Shown: piece after piece, positions 43,423 through 53,590 of the stretch
How positions within the stretch are numbered: the first letter of the stretch is position 1
Layout: each line of letters begins with the position of its first letter
From: Chionoecetes opilio
Taxonomy: Eukaryota > Arthropoda > Malacostraca > Decapoda > Majidae
Reading direction: 5' to 3'
NCBI GenBank assembly: GCA_016584305.1
Contig: JACEEZ010001777.1
Coordinates: 547,354-611,353 of the forward strand
DNA length: 64,000 nt
Translations under genes and position numbers: made by a program
Notes under the pieces: generated by a model
Told to the model about the DNA's origin: nothing
Databases searched by the model: none
The model's input: the letters and a program-made list of their open reading frames with translations, nothing else

Positions 43423-44046
43423 ATGTAGACCATGGAGGTTATAATAGAAGGAGGCGGCATGCCGCGCATTCCTTGTTATCGGGCGAAGCCGCTCGCCCCG
43501 CCCCAATGCGGGGAGACCAAAGACTTTCAACAACGTTGTTGAATGTCTTTGGATTGATTCAAAACATTGAGATTTCACGCGTCGACTCATTGCACTTTCA
43601 GGCTTTCTATCTAATTGATACACAAAAATAAATGGAAAATATGACTGCCTAGGTATAGTTAACATCTAGACATTCTTTACTGACTATATCTCATAGAATA
43701 ACATTCCCATCGCCGCATTATTCAAGGAAGTAACACGGTCTTGTTGTGTACTCCGCACAAATATGCACTGGTTTTCTTGAATAAATAAGAATTTTGCATT
43801 ATTTCCTAATTAAAATACATTTCAAATGTATAAGGATCAATACTGTGCATATTAAACATTAAAAAAATACTTCACAGAGGGTAAAGTGTCCTTCAAAGTG
43901 GTTGCTAAGTCTGGATGGCGAGTCACCTCCCGCCTCCTTTCTTATAACCTGCCTGATGTAGATGCCTAGATGGGACGGGGTGGAGCAAGGATAGTATAAC
44001 TTTCTAATATCCTTGGGGTGGAGGATGTAGTTAGAGTTTAGTTTAG
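43423..44046. other. Unassigned interior of element N
   Basis: No supported gene. Contains a near-perfect 32-bp hairpin (about 43519-43550, centre CAACAACGTTGTTG) and a GC-rich patch at 43459-43510. Confidence 0.35.
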
Positions 44047-44054
44047 ACCACACG

Positions 44055-44193
44055 AGTGGTGGTGGTAGTGTAGTGGGTGGTAGTGTGTTTTGGTGGTGGT
44101 GGGTGGTAGTGGGTTGTGGTGGTGGTGGTGGTGGTGGTGGTGGTGGTGGTGGTGGTGGTGGTGTGGTGGTGGTGGTGGTGGTGGTGGTGGTGG
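44055..44193. repeat. (GGT)n microsatellite
   Basis: Trinucleotide array with a few interruptions; the His-rich and Pro-rich frames on the minus strand are artefacts. Confidence 0.95.
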
Positions 44194-44666
44194 TATAATA
44201 TTAATATGGATAATTTCATGGATGGGGATGAAAGGTGGATGTAGGTAGTGTTTAGTAACAGGAACTACCACGTGCAGGTCTCCCAGCCTCTTGTAGCTTC
44301 CTTATTTATCATGTTCTTATGCTCTATCCTTATATTATAGCTATATAATTGTGGTATAGGTTGTGGTGGAGGTGTGGTTGTCATGGTAACGGGCGGCGGC
44401 CGGCACTTTTGTTTACGTTTGTCAGCCAATCAGCGCGCGATGTAGTCGTGGTGGACTCGCAGTTATCGTACTGATCATTTAATTAAAGATTATATATATA
44501 TTACCCAACATACATAAATAGAAAGAGAAAAATACACTGGTCAAAAGTATCGAGAAAAATGTTCATGTATTGAGAAATTTAAAGTTGTCCACATTTTTTT
44601 CTTCTAAACGGAGAACTCACTAAGGACATCTGGCGGCTGAGACCATGAAATACAAACGCTGATACC
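44194..44666. other. Right flank of element N
   Basis: Non-coding; a GC-rich patch GGTAACGGGCGGCGGCCGGC lies at 44383-44402; ends with the 43-bp TIR. Confidence 0.4.
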
Positions 44667-44670
44667 TCAA

Positions 44671-45132
44671 ATTACTCTTGAGAAAAGCTTATTAAGTTGG
44701 TCACACATGATCTCTTTTTCCTAAAACCATACTGTCGGTCTGTTATTATACCTTCATTTTCTAAGTATTCCGTCCATTGCTTCTTTATTATTTTCTCACA
44801 TATTTTGCATAATGTGCTAGTCAATGACACTGGTCATTTAGTGGTTCATCCTTCTTCCCTTTTTTATATATTGGCACTATATCTGCTCTCTTCCACTCCT
44901 TTGGCACTTTTCCCATTGTTAATGAGCACTTTATTATATCATATACTGGTTCGAACAACTGATTTCTGCACTCTTTTAAAACATAACCCAACACTCCGTC
45001 TGGTCCTATTGCTTTCCTCTCCTCCAATTCCTTCAACAATCCACAAACTTCCTCCTTCTCTATTTTTATTTTCCACTCCTTTCGGACTTTTTTCATTCCT
45101 TGCGGTTCGTTGAATTTAATCTTTTGTGAATA
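44671..45132 (-). pseudogene. LINE-C reverse transcriptase, N-terminal part
   Basis: The minus strand encodes LLKELEERKAIGPDGVLGYVLKE, then VPKEWKRADIVPIYKKGKKDEPLN, then a decayed YGFRKKRSCVTNLISF. This aligns with KAPGPDGVSNWIMKE...DWKRANIVPIHKGG...FGFRGGMSCTTNLLSF of the copy at 63650-63990. The segment is bounded by D5 on its 5' side and N on its 3' side. Confidence 0.85.
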
Positions 45133-45949
45133 CACTAAAACCCTTATAACTCGGCATTGTATAACCCGGAATTTGATATAACTCGGCAAGGAAAAGACAG
45201 TCGGCAAAAAATTATGTATTTCAGCATGTTGCCGAGTTATAACTGCATCTCTTGGTTTACACTCGGCATATCATGCCCTCACAACCTCTTGTGTGAACAT
45301 GTATACAGAAAGTCGGCAAAAAATAATGTATCTCGGCATAATGCCGAGTTATAACTGCATCTCTTTGCTTACACTCGGTATATCCTCATTCTTTTCTTCT
45401 TGTGACCTCTTCTGCTTTGTATCGCTTTGTAGGTCTTCTGTCAAGCTCGCTTGACATAAGTCGCATGTCAGCCTACGCGCTGGTACCCGACCATTGCTTT
45501 ACTTTGCCACCTATCTTACGTGTTTTGGGATTACATCATACAGTACTGTATTTCAATATGTCAGCTCCATCACGCAAAGGTGTCTCCAGCAGGAAGGGAA
45601 TGAAATTGAAGAGCCTGAGCCTGTATGAAAAGGTGAAAGTGCTGGCAAGGATGGATGCAGGTGCGTCCATGCGTGCTATTTGTGCTGAGTTTGATATCAA
45701 ATCCAGCACATTCTGTGATATCAAGAGAAAAAAAGAGAAGATTCGTGCCCATGCCCTTACTTTGGAGGATCCAAGCACCTCCAAGACTACCAAGAAGAGG
45801 ATTAAGCCAGTTAAGAATGTCTCCCTGGATGCTGTATTTAAACATTTTGAATTTTTACCCATATCAGGAGGGCACTTGCATAACTCGGGATATTGAATAA
45901 CTCAGCAAGGCCAGAGCCCCTATCGTGCCGAGTTATAAGGGTTTTAGTG
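45133..45949 (+). mobile_element. Element D5: Tigger-like, keeping only the DNA-binding domain
   Basis: CACTAAAACCCTTATAACTC with TAAC(T/C)CGG cores at nt 15, 30 and 47; inverted right end; TA at 45131-45132 and 45950-45951. At 817 bp it retains the N-terminal part of a transposase gene and lacks the catalytic core. Confidence 0.9.
45558..45896 (+). pseudogene. CENP-B/pogo-type helix-turn-helix fragment (element D5)
   Basis: I start at ATG 45558 rather than 45402 because similarity begins there. SLSLYEKVKVLARMDAGASM, then RAICAEFDIKSSTFCDIKRK form the first helix-turn-helix of pogo/Tigger transposases, followed by a basic linker. The frame then runs into the right TIR region and stops at 45896. 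The 112-residue product would be a TIR-binding protein with no nuclease; whether it is expressed is unknown. Confidence 0.75.
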
Positions 45950-46108
45950 TACTTGCTGAAAGTTTTTATTTAAAATTTCACTCATTATTTTTGGATCTTC
46001 ATTATATTATATTTCCTTCTTTCAGTCTCTCTACTTTGTCCTTATGCTTGATTCTTCCATAGATAAATCTGCAAAACAATTTGGGTTCTTCCCTACACTT
46101 TTCAACTA
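45950..46108 (-). pseudogene. LINE-C segment between D5 and J
   Basis: The minus strand reads VEKCREEPKLFCRFI, GRIKHKDKVERLKEG, matching IEKCKNEPKLFYRYINGKMKNKEGIDKLKVEG of the copy at 63400. It is the linker before the RT core. Confidence 0.8.
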
Positions 46109-46278
46109 CACACAACCCTCGTTTCCCCGGACCTCCATTTCCCAGATATCGGATTTGCTGGTCAAAATCCGAGGTCCGGGGATATGTCAGAGTCCCGGAC
46201 AAATGCCTGGTCCAGTCCATAAATCGACAAAGTTGTCCGGCGGTCCGAGCGTCTCCTGTCACCCATGGTCAGTGTCCG

Positions 46279-46787
46279 CGCCTCCCGCCAGGTGGCAGCA
46301 TGCTCAGCGGTCGTATTGTTTACATTTGGGCACAAGACACTCACGGTTTACCTGCACCGCCTCCGTCAGTCCCCTGACCCCCACTGCCCCTGGTGCAGGG
46401 AACGTCTCTGAGACATTGAACACTTTCTGCTGCAGTGTCCGCACTTCCACTCCCACCATGTAGTACTACGCTCTCAACTCCTCACCCTGAACGTCGCCAC
46501 CTTTGACCTGCCCACCCTGCTGGTGGCGGCTGGCCTCCCGCCAGGTGGCAGCATGCTCAGCGGTCGTATTGTTTACATTTGGGCACAAGACACTCATGGT
46601 TCACCTGCACCGCCTCCGTCAGTCCCCTGACCCCCACTGCCCCTGGTGCAGGAACGTCTCTGAGACTATTGAACACTTTCTGCTGCAGTGTCCGCGCTTC
46701 CACTCCCACCGTGTAGTGCTACGCTCTCAACTCCTCACCCTGAACATCGCCACCTGTGACCTGCCCACCCTGCTGGCGGCGGCTGGC
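46279..46787 (+). repeat. 254-bp tandem duplication inside element J
   Basis: The block starting CCTCCCGCCAGGTGGCAGCA is repeated at 46533. Each copy contains J sequence followed by the LINE-R knuckle region. Confidence 0.85.
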
Positions 46788-46868
46788 GTTCACCCCTCCC
46801 GGCAACACGCTGTCATCCGCCTCACCTGGGCCTTCCTGAGGAAGACAGGTCAACTACAGCACCTGTGA
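46533..46868 (+). pseudogene. LINE-R C-terminal fragment in element J
   Basis: HLHRLRQSPDPHCPWC, VSETIEHFLLQCPRFHSHRV, then PSRQHAVIRLTWAFLRKTGQ and a stop at 46868: the C-terminal ~100 residues of LINE-R ORF2 plus its 3' UTR. Open but headless. Confidence 0.8.
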
Positions 46869-47118
46869 TAGCATCATGGGACATCACCAGGGCTCATAGT
46901 GTTCCCCAAGGGATCCTCGCAGCCCTAAAAACAACAACAAAGTGACGTAGAAGTCCGCGGCGGGGTAGTTGATATTGGCGGTTGCCGGACAGTAAATACT
47001 AGAGTAGGATAAACGTCCGGGGGTGGGTAATGGCCTTGGACTGTTGCGATTCCCGGACGTTTGCGGTTCCCGGAGCAGTGCTCCCCCCCTATTAGTCCGG
47101 GAAAATGAGGATTGTGTG

Positions 47119-47325
47119 TATATCCTTCTCATAACTCTTCTCTTCCTCTCTCCTAATGCACACATATTCATTCCTTACTAATTTATAGTCTTCGTTATTT
47201 CTTTGTGTCCGATTTCTCTTTACTCTTTTCCATCCCTCATCCCTTATTCTCTTTGCTCTCTCATGTGGACCCTTCATGGGACAGGGAAGGGGACAATTAA
47301 CAATCTGCCAGTAAGACACAAGCAG
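47119..47325 (-). pseudogene. LINE-C 5'-truncated start
   Basis: The minus strand encodes KRIRDEGWKRVKRN...VRNEYVCIRREEEKSYEKDI, equivalent to RNEYVRIRREEESNYERNI at about 63330-63380. The endonuclease part is missing. Confidence 0.75.
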
Positions 47326-47741
47326 AGTGGAGAGAGGTGAACCAAACTTTGTTCACGGCCTGGGAGCTCTCTGCCAGAAATGCCAACAAACAAAAGATTT
47401 GCAATCTATGACTAGGTCTCACAAAGCTCCAAGGCGTGAAGCAAGACGAGTCAATCTAGGAGCTGAGGTGCTGATGGGATATCTCAAAAGGGAGTTGAGC
47501 TGAGCCCAGAAGCATGGTGCATACCAATCGACAGAAGAAGTAACTGATGGTTGGGGAGACTATTTAGCCACACCAGTGACTGGAGGATGGCTGAAGTGGT
47601 GTTTCCTTTACAGTGATCTTTTCCTATATATAGTTTCTTGCCCTAAGTCAGTTTTTCTTGATATAATCTGTCAAATTAACCTAAATAAACATCAAAACAT
47701 CACATATCAACTCAATCATGATTGAATGGTACTGAGCTTAC
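47326..47741 (-). other. PEX5 intron sequence, unassigned
   Basis: Begins at the splice donor GTAAGC read on the minus strand (47741 downward). A plus-strand stretch around 47519-47610 (EEVTDGWGDYLATPVTGGWL) is open but unrecognised. No further exon is supported. Confidence 0.45.
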
Positions 47742-47867
47742 CTGAACATGAGTCTCTGAAGCTAAGTACTCCTCTGCCCAATTGCTGGCTTCAGAGGCAA
47801 GGTCTGCAATGCCTGGCCCTCGCATAGGTCCTGACCTGGCGCACATGCTCTCTATTTCTCTCATTTC
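47742..47867 (-). CDS. Pex5: PEX5 internal exon (peroxisomal targeting signal 1 receptor)
   Basis: PEX5 is the cycling receptor that binds cargo with a C-terminal PTS1 signal in the cytosol through its TPR domain and docks at the peroxisome membrane on PEX14/PEX13 through N-terminal WxxxF/Y motifs. This 126-bp exon is exactly 42 codons, phase 0 at both ends. On the minus strand it follows the acceptor TGTGTAATTTTTCCAG and precedes the donor GTAAGC. It encodes EMREIES, then PGIADLASEASNWAEEYLAS: the EM-x2-IE, PG(V/I)ADLA and NWA(Q/E)E(F/Y)LA pattern of the animal PEX5 N-terminal region. NWAEEYL is a docking motif. Other exons, including all TPRs, are not seen and must lie beyond large TE-filled introns or outside the window. 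Codon frame is undamaged. Confidence 0.8.
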
Positions 47868-48726
47868 CTGGAAAAATTACACATCTTAAAAATGCTAATT
47901 TGCAACACCATGGGCAGTTGCCTTTTGTACATTAAAACATTCATGGCCACATAGTACACCGCTAATGAAGGGAACATAACCCTATGCACTTATTTTTGAC
48001 AATAAATCAATAGCTTGAGCCTACCACTGAATATGACTACTAAAAAGGAGACACAGGCAGAAGGCTGGGAGCTACTCCTCTAGGAGCATCAAAATTTCTT
48101 TGAACAATATAGGAGAAGAAAAGAATAAATCAGCATAGGATTATGTATAAATCTAAGATATAAATCATCTTAGATTATGTTGTTTAACTACATGAATGCA
48201 ATCAGAGGGTTATGAGGTATGAAAAAAGTGGATTGTATATATGACAGAGATCATGCATATTAGTTGTCTAGATGTGTTATTAGAAGTTATGGTGGAAGCA
48301 AGGCTTACAAGTTTCAAAGGAAATAAATCATGAGCGGGTGAAAGGGTGTATTTGTAAGACGGTGTTGCTCCACTGTTAAATTCACAGTTAACAATTCACA
48401 GTAACAAGGTGCTAAATATCTGTGAAGACATGGACCCCCTCCCCCCCCACCCCCAAGATAATTGTCATCAGCCTCAGTAGTGTAACTTGTACTTTTGGAA
48501 TTTTAAAGCAGGAAGGATGCCACTTACCAAGTAAGGAATATTGAAAATAAGGAATTAAATATTTTATATGAGGGATGGTATGAGAACAGTAAATAGGAAA
48601 AAAAGGCATCAAAGAGAGGAAAGTCTTAGAATACAGTAAAACTAAAGTTATCCAGTATTTGACTATCTGAAAAGCTCAAGAACCATAATTAGTTTAAAGA
48701 GAGAGAAAAAAAATTAAATCATGTTT
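47868..48726 (-). other. PEX5 upstream intron sequence, unassigned
   Basis: Starts with the 3' splice acceptor of the PEX5 exon. The rest is AT-rich, with no TIR or protein trace recognised. Confidence 0.5.
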
Positions 48727-50745
48727 TATATCACGAATATTTGAAATAGCTGCCAGGCAACCAGTGTCCCGCAGTGTAGTGTAAGCAGTGTAGCAGTGAA
48801 GAAGGATGTACAAGGAGCAAAGTATGTAAGGGACGAAAACGGAGAAATCAAAGTGGTGAAGAGGGAGGTAAGAGAAAGATGGAGAGAATATTTTGAGAAC
48901 CTGCTGAATGTAGAAAATATCAATGAGCTGGAGGAAGTTGAAATGGTGGAAGGTCCAGTGAAAAATATAATAGTAAAAGAGGTAGTAAGAGTATTGAAAG
49001 GGATGAAAGATGGAAAGGCACCAGGTCCATCGGGTGTAAGCAGTGATATGCTGAAACTAACAGGAAGGACAGGTATCAGAAAACTAACTTGAGTTTTTGA
49101 AAAGATTATGAGGGAGGAAAAAGGTCTAGAAAAATGGAAGGATAGTTTTACCTTACCACTGTTTAAAGGAAAAGGAGATGCACTGTCATGTGGTGTGTAC
49201 AGAGGTTTGAGGCTGTTAGAACATGGGATGAAGATTTGGGAGAGGGTGTTGTGTGAAAAGCTTAAGAAAATAATCAAGATCGATGACTGCCAATTTTGCT
49301 TCCTGGCTGGAAAGTCAACTACCAATGCAATCTTCATCACAAGACATCTTCAGGAGAAATATTATGAGAAGAAAAGGCTGTATCATGTGTCTGTGGATCT
49401 GGAAAAGGCTTTTGACAGGATTCCAAGAAGGACAATTAGATGGGCATTACGAAGAATAAAGGTACCGGAGAGGCTTGCAATGTTGGCAATGGCACTGTAT
49501 GAAGGGTCAAGGTCAAAGGTGAGATTAGCTGGAGGAACATCAGATGCCTTTGAGATAGGTGTGGGGGTGCATCAGCGCTCAGTTCTCAGTCCTCTTTTGT
49601 TTGTGGTAGTGATGGAAGAGGCCACAAAGGAATGCAGAACAGGAGATCCATGGGAGCTGCTATATACAGATGATTTTGTCTTGACAGCTGAGACAAAGGA
49701 GGAAGTTGAGAGGAGATTTATAGATTGGAAGCAAGCAATGGAGAGAAGAAAAAAGCTTAGCTTCATAAAGGCATGCTGCAGCTGTACAACATAATTTGTA
49801 AAAACTTTGTCTATCGTAAACAACTGTAAGCTATGAATAAATGTTTCAAATGTTTCAAATGTTTAAGAGGTCTGAAGGTGAATATGTCCAAGACAAAGAT
49901 GATGGTAACAGGCAAGAAAATAGAGCAAAATATACAAGTGGGAAGGTTTCCCTGTGGAGTGTGCAGTAGTGGAGTAGGAGTAAACTCTATTCGATGCAAG
50001 GAATGTGACAAGTGGTGCCAAAAAAAATGTTCGGGACTACGAAACCTAAATGGAGTGGTAGATTTATGCTCTCCAGTGTGTATAAGAAGAATCAACAGAG
50101 GGGGCCCGCCAGAAGAGGGAGAGGTAAAAACTATAGAAGTGAATGGTGATGTAATAAAAGAAGTTAAACAGTTTTCCTTGTAATAGAAGAAGTTAAACAG
50201 TTTTCCTATCTTGGTGACATGTTAGATAGTGAGGGTGGAGTGGAGAGAGCAGTAAAAAACCGAGTAACAACTACATGGATGAAGTGGAGAGAGATAGCAG
50301 GACTACTGATAAACAAGAGTATTTCACTGAAAAACAGAGGAAGAGTATTTGAAGCATGTATAAGAGCAATTTTGCTGTATGGTTCTGAGACATGGGCTTT
50401 GACAAAGATTTTACATCACAAGGAAGTTGTGGGGATGTGTTAGTTGGGTGTGATCGGAGAATGTTGAGATATATGACTGGGATCACATAGAGAGATGAAG
50501 TGTCCAGTGAAGAGGTGGCAAGAAAATGTGGATTGAAGGAGCTGAGTACAGAGCTGAGAGTAAGGCGATTGAGGTGGTTTGGGCACGTGAAGAAGAGAGA
50601 AGGTGGTGAGGCATTGGGGAGAGCTGTTAGAGTGGAAGTTCCAGGTCGCCGTCCACCGAGCAGGCCAAGGAAGACATGGAGGCAGTGTGCCAGCCAAACA
50701 CAAATATGTTGTGTTTACACTGAAGCAGAAAATTAGCATATGCAA
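48727..50745 (+). mobile_element. LINE-Z: non-LTR retrotransposon with a zinc-finger insert
   Basis: Plus-strand RT and C-terminal domains without endonuclease, so 5'-truncated. A ~115-bp unrelated stretch (about 49745-49860) separates the RT from the downstream part. It lies in the likely PEX5 upstream intron. Confidence 0.75.
48796..50740 (+). pseudogene. LINE-Z reverse transcriptase and C-terminal region (broken)
   Basis: Segments: KAPGPSGVSSDMLKL up to a TGA at 49090; in the same frame FEKIMREEKGLEKWKD...VYRGLRLL, LYHVSVDLEKAFDRIPRRT (catalytic Asp), GVHQRSVLSPLLF (decayed G-RQG), ELLYTDDFVLTAET (YTDD). After the insert: NMSKTKMMVTGKK, then a Cys-rich finger CGVCSSGVGVNSIRC, CKECDKWCQKKC, and YLGDMLDSEGGVERA, LLYGSETWAL, VRRLRWFGHVKKREGGEALGR. 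This C-terminal finger occurs in an RTE/Jockey-related group of LINEs. Stops and frameshifts at 49090, about 49795 and 50182 disable it. Confidence 0.8.
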
Positions 50746-51229
50746 ATGTCTGGAAAAAAGTGAGAACTGATATAATTTTCATATTTTACTTTGGGCACTA
50801 CTAAGAGTATAATCTTTATACGAATACCACTCAACCAACTGGAAAATCCAGCAAACTGAAACATACAATTTCCCATTGGTGCCGAATAGCTGGGGTTTTA
50901 CTGCGGTAAGAAAGAAATAGGAAGGTGAAAAAGGAAAGTTAATATGCGTAGAAGTTAAGAGGTGTTTGCTCTCATTGGGGTTACAGGCCCCACTCAGAAC
51001 AGACACTAGCGCCTGGTATGCCATGTCAGCACCACTTATACTTTTTTTATTCATTTTTATCATAATGTTTTGGCATTTCAGGAAAAGGCAAAAAACTGTT
51101 CTGAAAGACTTAAATGAAAGTGTATGAGATAATGTTGAGGATGAAATAAACACTTTCTCTTGTCTAGTTCTGACTGACCCCTGTTCTGATGGAATAATTT
51201 TCTAGTTTGGTCTACACTATTGCCTGTTC
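50746..51229. other. Unassigned sequence
   Basis: No convincing gene. A minus-strand ATG segment at about 50944-51023 (MAYQALVSVLSGACNP...) was considered and not accepted as an exon. Confidence 0.35.
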
Positions 51230-51530
51230 CATGGAACTCCCTCAAGGAGATTTCCTCAGCAGAATAATCTTCATTTGCCCTGATCCATGCACATCATTCC
51301 CACATCTTCCAATTCTCTCACTCATACATCCCCTTTCTCACTCACATACTCTAGCACTCTATCTTCCCATGTATCAGGGGATCATCATCTCACATTTCCA
51401 TCACCTATTTTACACTTATATATCCTTGTCATCTCACTTTCATTCATTTTCTCCAAGTGTCCAAACCATCTGTGATGCGCTTCCCAATTTCCACTACTTC
51501 AGTTCACTCCATCTCCCATATTAGTCATGC
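51230..51530 (-). pseudogene. LINE C-terminal relic
   Basis: The minus strand near 51455-51480 reads HHRWFGHLEKMNESEM, the (L/R)WFGH-xx-RM motif at the end of many LINE ORF2 proteins, followed by CKIGDGNV. The rest is decayed. Confidence 0.5.
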
Positions 51531-51890
51531 CAAATCTTCCACATCTAAACTTTGAAACAACGCACACTGACGTAAGTTATGACACGACTGTCTCACTATC
51601 TATTTTGTTCACACCACATCTACCCTTTTAACCTCTTCACTGCAATGACGCATGAGGCATCATTGCGCGCCCGTATAGGCACGCGACGACGCACATAGCG
51701 CGTCACCTCTGAGTGTTCTTGATTCTGAGGGTCTGAAGTCTCGATGTGTGTTACAGTGAGTTCTTGATTCTGAGGGTCTGAAGTCTCGATGTGTGTTACA
51801 GTGAGAGCGTAGTGACCTTGGCATGGCTCACTTACTCAGTTCTCTGACTCCACCCCCTGTGGTTGTCATCCAATCAGAAAACAATAAATA

Positions 51891-52660
51891 CCATATTTTA
51901 CAGCTTATAAGACGCTGCATCTTGGAAGACGCACCCTGATTTTGGAAAGAAGTTTCTAAGAAAAGAAAAGAAAACACCAAAACTGTTGTCCAATATGCAG
52001 TCATTTTCACACAAGAACACACTCACTATTCATTCAGCACTGCTCATCAGCCATTTTTATTTTCTAGCTTGTATGCGATAGTATAAGTAAACCGTCATGT
52101 TGGCTGGCTGAACATGTAGACGCAAGTCAGACGGCGGGAGTGAAAAAACCTACCGCGCCGGTGCGCAGCTGCGTGCCTGCCTGGCGTGCCGATCAGCTGA
52201 GTCTGGCTTTGTCGTGCTGAGTGTAAAACCTCTCACGTCCTCCCATGCCTCACCACATTGCCTGCCTCCTGTGCCTCACCACGTATTGCTTGAATTTTCC
52301 TGTATATGTGTAGTATTTGTGGTGGCTGCATGATGTACATAAGTATACAAATTTTCATCTAATAACAAACAAAGTTCCTTATACACGGAATGGCTGTTGG
52401 CGCCAATCTGCCGGGACGGAAAGGCTCTCGCCAGTACCGTGTAAACATCACAGGGTGAGGACAGATTGGTAGTTGATTTGAATGTCTTATGATATTCTTA
52501 ATACTCTTAACAGGTAAGTACTGAGGTTACATCATATAAGAGGCTGAATTGAATAGCTACCTAAGCTAACCTCCTACAACATTCGTCTTGGAAGACGCAT
52601 TTGTGTTTTTCAGGGTATTTTGGGGGGAAAAAAGTGCGTCTTATAAGCCGTAAAATACAG
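51891..52660. mobile_element. Element G2: pogo-like MITE in piggyBac
   Basis: CCATATTTTACAGCTTATAA at the left and its inverse AAGCCGTAAAATACAG at the right, TA flanks. 770 bp; contains ATCTTGGAAGACGCA near both ends. No gene. Confidence 0.8.
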
Positions 52661-52798
52661 TAATTGTAATGCCACCTATATGGCAATACTCCCTTGCTGG
52701 TAGTGGGCTCACGGCCTCATGCCACACTGACAGCCACACACACTCAGTCTCTTCCTCTCTTTGAAGTAGACGGCTGTCCCTTTGTTTCCCATTCATTA

Positions 52799-53590
52799 TG
52801 GATGATCTTTCTGATAACAGTAGTGGGAATGAATATATGTTAGACAATGGAGGATAGTGATGATGATTATGACTCCATGAGTGATGATGGGCTTAATGTT
52901 CCTGAGGTAGAGATGAGAGAGGTTGAGGAAGGCTGGAAGCTGATCCACTGCCCCGGTTAATATCTCAGTTTTCTGGGTTGAATCCTGCAATTGGGGACTT
53001 GTCACTTACATCATTCACTGATGCTTTCAAGCTCTTCTTTGATGATGAACTGGTCGGCAAGTTATGTGACTGGATGAATGAGAGAGCCGCATTGTTTTTT
53101 GCCGAGCATCCTCAGAAAAAGGGTCGTGTGAACAGCATTACTTGGCGCCCTGTCACACATGATGATATTTTTTGCTCTTGTCATGGCAATGGCTTTGATG
53201 CCTTTACCTAGAATGATGTACTACTGGAGCACTGACATGATTCTTTCTGGCCCTGCTGTGTTTTGCAAGCAAGTTATGTCTAGAGATCGCTTCTTTAGTA
53301 TAATAAAAATTCTGAAGTTTTCTCCAGTAGGCTTAGATAAAAATAAATGATCCAGCAACTCGCATTGATCCGTATGTAGATCTGCTACATGAGCGATGTC
53401 AGGTGGTTATGAGGTTATGAGACCGGTTAGGTCTGTAGCTGTGGACAAGGCTTTGATCTTGTGGAAGGGAAGACTAGGGTTTCGTCAGTATATGTGAGTA
53501 AAGAGGGCACGATTTGGTATGAAATTATTCATTGCCTCCCCTAGTGATGAACAGTGGAAGGGGTATTCTTGGAACTTCATGGTGTATTAT
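52799..53590 (+). pseudogene. piggyBac transposase, N-terminal part
   Basis: ATG 52799 opens an acidic N-terminus (SDDDYDSMSDDGL after a frameshift), then SLTSFTDAFKLFFDDELVGK, NSITWRPVTHDDIF, PRMMYYWSTDMILSG, SRDRFFSIIKILKFS, and VAVDKALILWKGRLGFRQY with the first catalytic Asp (codon 53444-53446). Frameshifts occur near 52853, 53170 and 53345. The coding sequence is cut by the hAT element after WNFMVYY. Confidence 0.8.

Larger units (their letters stand above)
40556..44666. mobile_element. Element N: 4.1-kb transposon with ~43-bp TIRs and TCAA duplication
   Basis: The left end GGTATCAGCGTTTATATTTC... and the reverse complement of the right end GGTATCAGCGTTTGTATTTC... agree over ~43 bp, through CCAGATGTCC. 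TCAA lies at 40552-40555 and 44667-44670, and LINE-C continues across it (44671 joins 40551 with SRVI...IQ). Inside: a LINE-J copy (40602-42830), a THAP-like relic, a GGT microsatellite and unassigned AT-rich DNA. Superfamily unclear. Confidence 0.8.
46109..47118. mobile_element. Element J: Tigger-like ends around duplicated LINE-R pieces
   Basis: TIR CACACAACCCTCGTTTCCCC and its inverted right end (CACACAATCCTCATTTTCCC reversed) with TA at 46107-46108 and 47119-47120. The interior carries LINE-R 3' sequence in plus orientation ending in AACAACAAC at about 46931-46940. No transposase. Confidence 0.85.
39134..47325 (-). mobile_element. LINE-C: CR1-like LINE split by four DNA elements
   Basis: Minus-strand pieces at 47325-47119, 46108-45950, 45132-44671, 40551-40509 and 40035-39134 join end to end once J, D5, N and A3 are removed, giving one LINE from the region after the endonuclease to near the C-terminus of ORF2. 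It is 5'-truncated at about 47325, and its 3' end is cut off by the BEL LTR at 39133. A second, 5'-complete copy starts near 61300. Confidence 0.8.

Noticed and set aside
43859..44053. Minus-strand 64-codon ORF as a gene
   Set aside because: No recognised motif, no splice signals, inside transposon N.
44038..44271. His/Pro-rich minus-strand ORF
   Set aside because: It is the translation of the (GGT)n microsatellite.
47519..47610. PEX5 exon with a WxxxY-like motif (WGDYL) on the plus strand
   Set aside because: It is on the strand opposite to the supported exon and lacks convincing splice sites.
50944..51023. N-terminal exon of PEX5 (minus strand, MAYQALVSVLSGACNP)
   Set aside because: Only a weak resemblance to the PEX5 start and no donor site directly after it; probably coincidence or a repeat.
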